Assembly: GCA_050122535.1 (NCBI GenBank)
Contig: JASFIT010000358.1
Coordinates: forward strand, 1-5,067
Length of the DNA stretch: 5,067 nt
DNA from: JASFEQ01 sp050122535
GTDB taxonomy: Bacteria > Desulfobacterota > DSM-4660 > Desulfatiglandales > HGW-15
Reading direction: 5' to 3'
This document shows positions 1 to 5,057 of the stretch, piece after piece. Below the pieces are notes generated by a model. That model did not search any database. It was not told the DNA's origin and saw only the letters and a program-made list of their open reading frames with translations. Each line of letters starts with the position of its first letter. Position 1 is the stretch's first letter. A program made the translations under genes and the position numbers.

Positions 1-276
1 GACAGAGACCATGCGAATTGAGGTGACAACGAGATTTTCACCGGCAAATAGATAGAGGATCTCACCCAACCACCGAACCATAAGGTCAGCCAGGTCCTCA
101 CCCGAGACAGAGATTTTCATGGAATGGGTTTTGCTGGGAATTTCAGCTTTGACCATGAGGTGCATGAGTGCTCTTCCAGCACCTTCAAAAAGATCTTTCA
201 GATCGGTTCCGTATACTCTAATGCCCAGATCCGCTGTATGATCCAAAAGGGTATAATCCGGGGCCGTCGTACTCAT
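1..276 (-). CDS. Archease, N-terminal part (runs off window start)
   Basis: Archease is a small cytosolic protein that activates the RNA ligase RtcB, helping it load guanylate during tRNA splicing or RNA repair. The 92 residues present begin MSTTAPDYTLLDHTADLGIR. The DHTAD motif at residues 12-16 is the family signature and includes an acidic residue that belongs to the metal site in characterised archeases. The stretch EDLADLMVRWLGEILYLF (about residues 63-80) matches the second conserved helix, which typically reads LL-x-WL-x-E-L. The family is about 140 residues long, so roughly 50 C-terminal residues lie outside the window. The ATG at 276-274 was chosen because the family match starts right after it and the frame has no other standard ATG or GTG before the TGA further upstream. 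There is no strong Shine-Dalgarno. The gene is first in its transcript, about 30 nt after a near-consensus promoter. rtcB is a frequent neighbour in other genomes but is not visible here. Confidence 0.93.
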   Translation of the reverse strand, partial: MSTTAPDYTLLDHTADLGIRVYGTDLKDLFEGAGRALMHLMVKAEIPSKTHSMKISVSGEDLADLMVRWLGEILYLFAGENLVVTSIRMVSV

Positions 277-314
277 AACACCATCGTTCAGAAGTTGCTT
301 TGTTCTCGAATCCC

Positions 315-343
315 ATTCTACTTCTGAAAGGTTGGATTGTCAA
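315..343 (-). promoter_or_regulatory. Sigma70 promoter for archease
   Basis: Read on the minus strand, 343-338 is TTGACA, a perfect -35 box. It is followed by exactly 17 nt (337-321) and then TAGAAT at 320-315, which is five of six matches to the -10 consensus TATAAT. Transcription would start near 308, giving an untranslated leader of about 30 nt before the archease ATG at 276. Spacing and orientation fit a housekeeping promoter. No operator overlaps the boxes, so strong, largely constitutive expression is the simple reading. Confidence 0.8.
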
Positions 344-367
344 AACGAACTCTGGGGACAAGTAATA

Positions 368-395
368 CCCGATTGAGCGTTTTTGCTCAATTGGG
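368..395 (+). repeat. 11-bp hairpin or palindrome in the divergent promoter region
   Basis: The arms are 368-378 (CCCGATTGAGC) and 385-395 (GCTCAATTGGG), around a 6-nt loop, GTTTTT. All 11 pairs form if one G-U pair is allowed. The hairpin ends a few bases before the AGGAGG ribosome site of the gene at 414. No T-run follows on either strand, so it is not an intrinsic terminator. It could be an operator for a dimeric regulator between the divergent genes, or a leader hairpin that stabilises the mRNA or modulates translation of the Cys-rich protein. The sequence does not decide between these. Confidence 0.5.
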
Positions 396-397
396 GT

Positions 398-403
398 AGG
401 AGG
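398..403 (+). promoter_or_regulatory. Shine-Dalgarno site of the Cys-rich protein gene
   Basis: A perfect AGGAGG lies 10 nt before the ATG at 414, slightly longer than optimal. A second, weaker GAGG at 407-410 sits only 3 nt from the start. Together they support the ATG at 414, and the strength of the site argues that this small gene is really translated. Confidence 0.75.
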
Positions 404-413
404 AAAGAGGATA

Positions 414-701
414 ATGGATTGTGTCTTTTGCGGGAATGTGTTCCCTATTGAGGGTAAGGTGAGCAGGCAGGATACCTGTCCCCATTGCGACCGAGATCTT
501 CGCTGCTGTAAGCAATGCAACTTCTACGACCAAGATGCTTACAATGAATGTAAGGAAGTCTCTGCCGAACGCATTCTCGATAAGGAGAGGGCCAATCTGT
601 GTGACTACTATTTGCCCCGGGGCGCTAAAGGGGCAATTGGTAGCCGCAACAGGACTCAAGAGGCCAAAAACGCACTGGAGGCCCTGTTCAAAAAGAAGTG
701 A
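414..701 (+). CDS. Small nine-cysteine protein, probable zinc-binding, function unknown
   Basis: This 95-residue soluble protein has no signal peptide or membrane segment. Its cysteines are C3 and C6 (CVFC), C22 and C25 (CPHC), C31, C32 and C35 (CCKQC), C46 and C63. The first CxxC pairs resemble a zinc ribbon, and the additional cysteines could hold a second metal. A central block of aromatic and acidic residues (NFYDQDAYNECKE, 36-48, then LDKERANLCDYY, 55-66) is probably the conserved core. The C-terminus (about 67-95) is basic, rich in Gly and Lys, and probably a flexible tail followed by a short helix. From memory such proteins are annotated as hypothetical in Desulfobacterota-type genomes; I cannot name a characterised family. 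The start is supported by AGGAGG at 398-403. The gene lies divergent from archease and 266 nt ahead of the MoxR-type ATPase on the same strand, so cotranscription with it is possible but unproven. Confidence 0.85.
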   Translation: MDCVFCGNVFPIEGKVSRQDTCPHCDRDLRCCKQCNFYDQDAYNECKEVSAERILDKERANLCDYYLPRGAKGAIGSRNRTQEAKNALEALFKKK

Positions 702-704
702 AGC

Positions 705-780
705 TCCCCGCGCCGACTCGACTTAAGCATGTCGAAAAGTCTTGTCGAAACCAAGTGGACCTGTTCGCGTCGGGCGGGGA
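705..780. repeat. Imperfect inverted repeat with nested repeats after the Cys-rich gene
   Basis: The left arm 705-717 (TCCCCGCGCCGAC) pairs with the right arm 769-780 (GTCGGGCGGGGA), leaving one unpaired base. The 51-nt interior holds a small inverted repeat (TCGAC 718-722 with GTCGA 731-735) and a direct repeat of TGTCGAAA at 730-737 and 743-750. It begins 3 nt after the stop codon at 699-701. No T-run follows, so it is not a standard terminator. It may be a REP-like or MITE-like dispersed element or an mRNA 3' structure. The rest of the gap, to 967, holds no convincing gene. It has only a 7-bp inverted repeat at 869-875 and 888-894 (GAGGCAT, ATGCCTC) and no clear promoter. Confidence 0.45.
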
Positions 781-967
781 TCCAGTTTCAAAGGGGGCGC
801 AGTACAGTTTGCCTCTCTGGTCCTGTCAGCAAGATTGTAAGGCGATACGTTGCGGATGAGTCTGATTTGAGGCATCGGAAAAAATGCATGCCTCTTGGTA
901 TCATTCGTGTTAAACTGGAAACCATCAGGAAGAAATGATTTGAGCCCTGGAAAACGAAAGGTGACAG

Positions 968-1882
968 ATGACAACTGAGTCCTATTTTGAATCCATAGAG
1001 CAAGTGGCGGAGGAATTGGCTGCCGCCCATTATATTGCGGATCGTGCCCTAGCCACCGTTCTCTTCCTTGCCCACCGCCTTCAGAAGCCCGTCTTTCTGG
1101 AGGGTGAACCTGGCGTGGGTAAGACAGAGGTGGGGATCGTCATGGCCTCCCTGTTCAATACCCAACTCATACGCCTACAATGCTACGAGGGCCTTGATGC
1201 CTCTACAGCCCTCTATGAGTGGAATTATCCCAAGCAGCTTTTACATATCAGACTTGAGGAACAAAAAAAGACAGGAAAAGAAGAGATAGAGCGTCTCATA
1301 TACGGTGAGGAATTTTTGATCAAACGGCCCCTTCTCGAGGCCATTCTTAGCTCTAATGAAAGGGCGCCCGTTCTATTGATCGATGAGATAGACAGATCCG
1401 ATGAGGAATTCGAGGCTTTCTTGCTGGAGGTCCTTTCCGATTTTCAAATTACCATTCCTGAAATCGGCACCCTAAAGGCGAACCAGAAGCCTATGGTGGT
1501 AGTGACTTCCAACAGAACCCGGGATGTTCACGATGCCCTCAAGAGGCGGTGTCTTTACCACTGGATCGATTATCCCTCCTTTGATAAGGAGTACAGGATC
1601 GTGACCACCCGTCTCCCAAAGATCGAAGCAAAGCTTGCCAAACAGGTGACCCACTTTATGCAGCATATAAGGAACCTTGATTTTTTCAAAAAGCCGGGTG
1701 TCTCAGAGACCCTTGATTGGGCTTTGGCCTTAATAAATATGCAGAGGAAATACCTGGATGAAGAGGTCGTAAGGGAGACTCTCGGGTGCATCCTCAAATA
1801 TCAGGACGATATCAAGAGGTTTACTACGGAGATCTGGGCAGACCAGGAAAGACGGGCCGAATATCTTGGAACAGCTTTATAA
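968..1882 (+). CDS. MoxR-family AAA+ ATPase, CoxD-like
   Basis: This cytosolic 304-residue AAA+ ATPase is of a type that works as a chaperone with a VWA-domain partner. Walker A is GEPGVGKT at 46-53 (K52, T53). Walker B is LLIDEID at 136-142 (D139, E140). A sensor-1-like TSN sits at 180-182, and basic residues R193 and R194 in LKRRC lie where the arginine finger is expected. The C-terminal lid contains GVSETLDWALAL (244-255), as in CoxD-type members. The length is normal for the family. The start ATG is preceded by AAGG at 958-961, 6 nt away. In carboxidotrophic bacteria CoxD takes part in maturing the Mo-Cu active site of CO dehydrogenase; other MoxR proteins activate methanol dehydrogenase or other complexes. 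No such client is visible here, so the substrate is unknown. The next gene, a CoxE-type VWA protein, follows after 2 nt, which strongly implies a joint function. Confidence 0.93.
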   Translation: MTTESYFESIEQVAEELAAAHYIADRALATVLFLAHRLQKPVFLEGEPGVGKTEVGIVMASLFNTQLIRLQCYEGLDASTALYEWNYPKQLLHIRLEEQKKTGKEEIERLIYGEEFLIKRPLLEAILSSNERAPVLLIDEIDRSDEEFEAFLLEVLSDFQITIPEIGTLKANQKPMVVVTSNRTRDVHDALKRRCLYHWIDYPSFDKEYRIVTTRLPKIEAKLAKQVTHFMQHIRNLDFFKKPGVSETLDWALALINMQRKYLDEEVVRETLGCILKYQDDIKRFTTEIWADQERRAEYLGTAL

Positions 1883-1884
1883 TT

Positions 1885-3039
1885 ATGGATAATCGAAGTC
1901 TCACATCCAGAGTGATATCCTTTTCCACCTATCTGAAAGATCGTGGGTTCAAGATCTTTTCGTCCAATATTATGGACTCGCTTAACAGCATCGAAGAGAT
2001 AGATATCTCAAAAAGAGAGGATTTCTTCCATGTGCTTCGGACCAATCTGGTTACGTCGGACGTGGAATGGGAGTTATTTGAGGGGCTATTTGAGGAATAC
2101 TGGCAGGGTATTGAGAGCGAGGAAGAGGAAGAGGAGAGTGAAATTCCCCAGGCACAGCTGGAATGTGGAGAAGATGCTGATACAGAGCTCTTGCAGGAAG
2201 TGCGACGCGAACAGGATGAGGGCGGGGAAGAAGATGCCTGTAGGGATGAGCCCACTGAACACGCGACTTACAGCCCTGTGGCAAGACTAGAGAGGAAGAA
2301 CCTTGCCCATTTCCAAAAAGCGGATGTCCAAATCGCCCAGCTCATCCTCAAGAACATGCTGTCTCCTTTCAGGCTCGCAGTTACACGTAGATTCAAGGGA
2401 TCAAAAAAGCCAGGGGACATGGATTTTCGCCGCATTATGAAAAAGAGCCTCAAACTGGGTGGCATACCCCTGGAGTTGTTTTACAAGAAAAAAAAGAAGA
2501 GGCTAAAGCGGTTGGTCATCCTGGTTGATGTAAGCGGTTCGATGGACCGCTACGCCCGTTTCGTGACACCGTTTATCATGGGACTGAAAGGGGTGGGGTC
2601 TAAGGCTGAGGTGTTTGTCTTTTCCACATCTCTTACGCCCATTACCCCTTTTGTAAGACGGTTTGACTTGGACAAGGCCCTGGAGCGGATTTCCCAAGAA
2701 GTACCCGACTGGTCAGGGGGGACAAGAATCGGTTATTCTCTGCATCAGTTCAATCAAGATTATGCCTTAAGGCTTCTCAACAAGCGGACTGTGGTGGTCA
2801 TATTAAGTGATGGTTGGGATTTGGGCGGAAAGGAACCTTTGAGAAGAGAAATGGAGATCCTTAGCCAGAAGGCCTATTGCATCATCTGGTTAAATCCCGT
2901 GGCAGGGGACATGGAGTACAAGCCGATCTGTCAGGGGATGCAAACAGCACTTCCCTACGTAGACTATTTCCTGCCGGCCGATAGTCTGGAAAGCCTCAAG
3001 AAGGTGGGTCGTACTTTGTCTCGCGTGATGGCCCACTAG
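1885..3039 (+). CDS. VWA-domain protein, CoxE-like
   Basis: This 384-residue protein is the probable partner of the preceding MoxR-type ATPase. The C-terminal half (about 207-384) is a VWA domain with a complete metal-ion-dependent adhesion site: DVSGS at 215-219, T280 in WSGGTRIG (276-283, a CoxE hallmark) and D309 in LSDGWD. The N-terminal region (1-75) is helical in character. It is followed by a very acidic linker (about 77-125, with a Glu run at 79-84) and a basic stretch, KKKKKRLKRL (201-210), just before the VWA fold. There is no signal peptide, so it acts in the cytosol. The ATG at 1885 lies 2 nt after the ATPase stop (1880-1882) and lacks a strong Shine-Dalgarno, which suggests translational coupling. 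An in-frame ATG at 1786 would add 33 residues wholly inside the ATPase gene; these look like out-of-frame sequence. In CO oxidisers CoxE acts with CoxD in active-site maturation; the client here is unknown. Confidence 0.92.
   Translation: MDNRSLTSRVISFSTYLKDRGFKIFSSNIMDSLNSIEEIDISKREDFFHVLRTNLVTSDVEWELFEGLFEEYWQGIESEEEEEESEIPQAQLECGEDADTELLQEVRREQDEGGEEDACRDEPTEHATYSPVARLERKNLAHFQKADVQIAQLILKNMLSPFRLAVTRRFKGSKKPGDMDFRRIMKKSLKLGGIPLELFYKKKKKRLKRLVILVDVSGSMDRYARFVTPFIMGLKGVGSKAEVFVFSTSLTPITPFVRRFDLDKALERISQEVPDWSGGTRIGYSLHQFNQDYALRLLNKRTVVVILSDGWDLGGKEPLRREMEILSQKAYCIIWLNPVAGDMEYKPICQGMQTALPYVDYFLPADSLESLKKVGRTLSRVMAH
2490..2496 (+). other. Possible -1 frameshift motif A AAA AAG in the VWA gene
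   Basis: The run of eight A at 2488-2495 gives A AAA AAG at 2490-2496 in the same codon phase as the dnaX slippery site. A ribosome slipping back one base after K204 would add ten residues (EEAKAVGHPG) and stop at TGA 2526-2528, giving a protein of about 214 residues without the VWA domain. A GGAG lies upstream at 2472-2475. Downstream, 2533-2540 pairs with 2544-2551 (8 bp with one G-U). An alternative 6-bp stem pairs 2507-2512 with 2546-2551 and starts 10 nt after the motif. A lysine-rich stretch creates such runs by chance, so this is only a candidate. Confidence 0.2.
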
Positions 3040-3302
3040 ATTCGCTTCAGGAAACGGCCCTTTTCCACAATCTCTGTGTCGATCTGCGGGATTCCTTGTG
3101 CGGCATACTCACGGTATGCCTCCGCGCAATCCCTTGATCTCCTTGACCTTGCGAAAAATTCCTCGTTTCCTGGAAGCGAATCGAAAGGCCTCCAACCAGT
3201 ATTTGCGAGGGAAATCCATTGGAGATATTGGTAGCACTGATAGTAGATGCCATATAATCCAAGGGTTATTCCCCTCAGCAACATGTCATACCTAATATTC
3301 AT
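3036..3302 (-). CDS. Probable small protein of unknown function (88 residues)
   Basis: I do not recognise this protein. The N-terminal part (about 7-31) is rich in Tyr, Leu and Gly (YGIYYQCYQYLQW) and could be an amphipathic or membrane-associated helix. The rest is hydrophilic and has a normal protein composition (GWRPFDSLPGNEEFFARSRR at 36-55, then an Ala/Tyr/Glu stretch and IDTEIVEKGRFLKRI at the end). There is no usable Shine-Dalgarno before the ATG at 3302. The ATG at 3284-3282 (residue 7) has AGG (3293-3291) 6 nt upstream and may be the true start. The gene lies 79 nt downstream of lolA on the same strand without an obvious terminator, so it could be cotranscribed with ftsK-lolA. Its stop overlaps the stop of the convergent VWA gene. 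If it is not real, 3040-3381 is a convergent intergenic region of about 340 nt. Confidence 0.5.
   Translation of the reverse strand: MNIRYDMLLRGITLGLYGIYYQCYQYLQWISLANTGWRPFDSLPGNEEFFARSRRSRDCAEAYREYAAQGIPQIDTEIVEKGRFLKRI
3102..3120. repeat. 7-bp perfect hairpin downstream of the VWA gene
   Basis: GGCATAC at 3102-3108 is followed by a 5-nt loop and GTATGCC at 3114-3120. It lies 62 nt past the VWA gene stop and inside the probable small minus-strand gene. Neither strand has a T-run after it, so it is not an intrinsic terminator. It could protect the 3' end of the plus-strand mRNA, or be chance. Confidence 0.3.
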
Positions 3303-3381
3303 TGAAGAGCTAAACGAAATCTGGGCGGCGACTCACTAGGGAAGGCGGGGAGGGGCCCAATGAAAAAGGGTTTGGAGTGGA

Positions 3382-4056
3382 TTAGCCTTCTGGTTGAATG
3401 ACTTTAACTCCCTCAGGGGCCACAAATCTAAAGAAATCTTCTGGAAATTTCTCCTTCACAGATAGATCTCCGAGCATGAAACGGGTGATTCCTCCAATTT
3501 GATTATGAATTTCGACCCTGCGAATGGTGTAGTCTCTTTTTGAAACGGAGAGCATTATGTGATGGATCTCTGCCCAAGGAGGATTGGGGATGAGTTTGAG
3601 TTCATAGCCCCCCTCTTCGTCCATTTCCATGAGCATAACATCAAAGCTCTCTTCGACCCCTCTCAGCCCCTGAAAGATGTCATTCAAGAGCTGAATCTCT
3701 TTGCCCAATTGGTGAGAAGGATACCGGTAGACCTGGTTCTTGTGGGGAACGTACCACCATAGGGTGTTACCGTCGCTGATTATAGTTTCTGGCTTCGGGG
3801 TATCTTGTTGAACCTTTAAGAAATTGGGTGGTTTGAAATGAATCCGGCCGGAGGCCGCATCAGCGTCTATGGATCCACCGAGCAGGGCCATGGATCGGGT
3901 TATGATCTCTCGTTTGTAGGGGATACTCAGGCCAGGCAAATCTCTGTATCGTTTTTGAATGCCTGCAAGCATTTCAGATAGCTGCATATCAGCTGTGGCC
4001 AAACTTGCCGGCCACAAAAAAAGCAACAACAGAAAGGTGGAAGTAGATCTTAGCAT
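3382..4056 (-). CDS. lolA: Outer-membrane lipoprotein carrier protein LolA
   Basis: LolA is the periplasmic chaperone that takes lipoproteins released by LolCDE at the inner membrane and passes them to the outer membrane. The 224-residue protein starts with a clear Sec signal peptide: R3, a Leu/Phe core at 8-15, and a signal peptidase I site ATA/DM at 20-24. The mature protein shows the LolA pattern. There is an early amphipathic helix (MQLSEMLAGIQKRYRDLPG), a strand block ending in RIHFKPPNFLKV (70-81), and then the typical IISDGNTLWWYVP (92-104). The end, FRFVAPEGVKVI, is also typical. It is slightly longer than the E. coli protein (203 residues). The start is backed by GGAAGG (4067-4062), 5 nt before the ATG. 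Position directly after ftsK repeats the ftsK-lolA order of E. coli and many other Proteobacteria, which supports the assignment. Overall sequence similarity to well-studied LolA proteins is probably low, as is usual for this family. Confidence 0.87.
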   Translation of the reverse strand: MLRSTSTFLLLLFLWPASLATADMQLSEMLAGIQKRYRDLPGLSIPYKREIITRSMALLGGSIDADAASGRIHFKPPNFLKVQQDTPKPETIISDGNTLWWYVPHKNQVYRYPSHQLGKEIQLLNDIFQGLRGVEESFDVMLMEMDEEGGYELKLIPNPPWAEIHHIMLSVSKRDYTIRRVEIHNQIGGITRFMLGDLSVKEKFPEDFFRFVAPEGVKVIQPEG

Positions 4057-4060
4057 CCCT

Positions 4061-4130
4061 ACCTTCCGTCTTTCCTTTTCTGTCTTCTGTCATCAGTCAT
4101 CTGTCTTCTATCTTTCATATTCCGCTTTCC
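4061..4130 (-). repeat. Degenerate heptamer tandem repeat between ftsK and lolA
   Basis: Read on the minus strand from 4130 to 4061, the spacer divides into ten 7-mers without a gap: GGAAAGC, GGAATAT, GAAAGAT, AGAAGAC, AGATGAC, TGATGAC, AGAAGAC, AGAAAAG, GAAAGAC, GGAAGGT. The consensus is roughly RGAAGAC, with strong purine bias. The array starts right after the ftsK stop codon (4133-4131), and its last unit contains GGAAGG, the Shine-Dalgarno of lolA. The 7-nt period is not a multiple of three, so it is not a coding repeat. It resembles the short-period intergenic repeats found in some bacteria, possibly grown by replication slippage. It contains no promoter or terminator that I can see, so ftsK and lolA are probably cotranscribed through it. 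Confidence 0.65.
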
Positions 4131-5057
4131 TTATTCTTCCCTCCTGAAGACCTCCCTTGGACGGACACCGTCTGAGGGACCCACGATCCCCTGTTTTTCC
4201 ATGGCCTCGATCATGCGTGCAGCCCGGTTATATCCCACGCGCAACTTTCGCTGTATCATAGAAATGGATGCCTGGCCCGTTTGCATGACCAGGTCTACAG
4301 CCCTGTCATACTTCTCATCGAATTCAATATCATCTTCGAGCGTCTCTTCTTCTTGGGCAACGTGATTCAAAAGCGTGAAGTCATAGTCCGGTTTCATCTG
4401 ATCTCTCAAAAAATCGGTTACCCTCTTTACCTCATCCTCGGCAATAAAAGCCCCGTGAATCCTTGTTATTCGACCCACTCCTGGGGGCAAGAAAAGCAAA
4501 TCCCCATCGCCCAATAGATTCTCAGCGCCTATGGTATCGAGAATGGTTCTGGAGTCCACCCTTGATGAGACTTGGAAAGAGATACGGGCAGGGAAGTTTG
4601 CCTTTATAATTCCAGTGAGCACATCCACAGAGGGTCGCTGCGTGGCGATGACGAGATGAATACCGGCGGCCCGTGCCATTTGAGCCAGACGCGTAATCGC
4701 TTCCTCCACTTCTCTTGAGGAGGTCATCATGAGGTCTGACAGTTCGTCTATTACAACCACGATGTAAGGAAGTTGCTTGTCAGTACCTTCAGGGCTATCC
4801 GCATCCTTTCTTTTTTTCTTCTTCGTTACTTTACGGTTGTACGCCTCGATGTTCCTGACACCCCGGTCGGACAATAGGTTATAGCGTCTTTCCATTTCAT
4901 GCACGGCCCATCGAAGTGCTTTTGTGGCCTCCTTTGGTTCAGTAACAACAGGATAAAGAAGATGGGGGATATCATTGTAGACAGTCAGTTCAATCCTTTT
5001 GGGGTCGATAATGAGAAACCGGACCACGTCAGGTGAGAACTTGAACAGGAAAGAGCG
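4131..5057 (-). CDS. ftsK: DNA translocase FtsK, C-terminal part (frame interrupted near window end)
   Basis: FtsK is a septum-anchored DNA pump that clears chromosome ends and activates XerCD at dif. This fragment covers the end of the motor and the gamma domain. The frame is open from 5057, and homology begins at once with SFLFKFSPDVVRFLIIDPKR. Numbering from the GTG at 5027, Walker B is VVVIDELSDLMM at 90-101 (D94, E95). It is followed by ATQRPSVDVLTG (128-139), IKANFPARISFQVSSRVDSR (141-160) and GDGDLLFLPPG (173-183), all FtsK/SpoIIIE signatures. Residues 238-297 form the winged-helix gamma domain that reads KOPS sites (for example GYNRAARMIEAMEKQGIVGP). A lysine-rich loop (KKKKRKD, 69-75) sits before Walker B. 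Walker A and the membrane domain are absent: an in-frame TAA at 5060-5058 interrupts the frame where about 10-20 more residues to Walker A are expected. GTG 5027 is only the first possible start codon and is not the native start. Confidence 0.92.
   Translation of the reverse strand, partial: RSFLFKFSPDVVRFLIIDPKRIELTVYNDIPHLLYPVVTEPKEATKALRWAVHEMERRYNLLSDRGVRNIEAYNRKVTKKKKRKDADSPEGTDKQLPYIVVVIDELSDLMMTSSREVEEAITRLAQMARAAGIHLVIATQRPSVDVLTGIIKANFPARISFQVSSRVDSRTILDTIGAENLLGDGDLLFLPPGVGRITRIHGAFIAEDEVKRVTDFLRDQMKPDYDFTLLNHVAQEEETLEDDIEFDEKYDRAVDLVMQTGQASISMIQRKLRVGYNRAARMIEAMEKQGIVGPSDGVRPREVFRREE

Noticed and set aside
363..368. Plus-strand -10 box (TAATAC) for the Cys-rich gene
   Set aside because: It has only three matches to consensus, and the nearest -35-like TTGTCA is 20 nt away, so no promoter is claimed.
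218..520. 100-residue minus-strand frame overlapping archease and the Cys-rich gene
   Set aside because: It shares sequence with the archease start region in a different frame and covers the promoter, the hairpin and the antisense of a better-supported gene. Its composition is unlike a protein.
705..780. Intrinsic terminator after the Cys-rich gene
   Set aside because: The loop is 51 nt and no T-run follows the right arm on the plus strand.
729..938. Plus-strand frame of 69 residues in the gap before the ATPase
   Set aside because: There is no ribosome site, it starts inside the inverted repeat, the composition is very rich in Arg, Lys and Ser, and it matches no family I know. The minus-strand frames over the same stretch (723-974, 788-1030) are no better.
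1786..1884. Upstream ATG extending the VWA protein by 33 residues
   Set aside because: The extension lies wholly inside the ATPase gene in another frame and looks like out-of-frame sequence. The ATG at 1885 gives the usual operon spacing.
1929..2284. Long minus-strand frames opposite the VWA gene (Ser-rich and Pro-rich)
   Set aside because: These are antisense of the Glu-rich linker; GAG and GAA codons read as Ser, Leu or Pro runs on the other strand.
3303..3381. Terminator between lolA and the small minus-strand gene
   Set aside because: The only stem found is about 4 bp around an internal T-run, too weak to call.
4061..4130. CRISPR-like array
   Set aside because: Units are only 7 bp, contiguous and without spacers, so this is a short tandem repeat.
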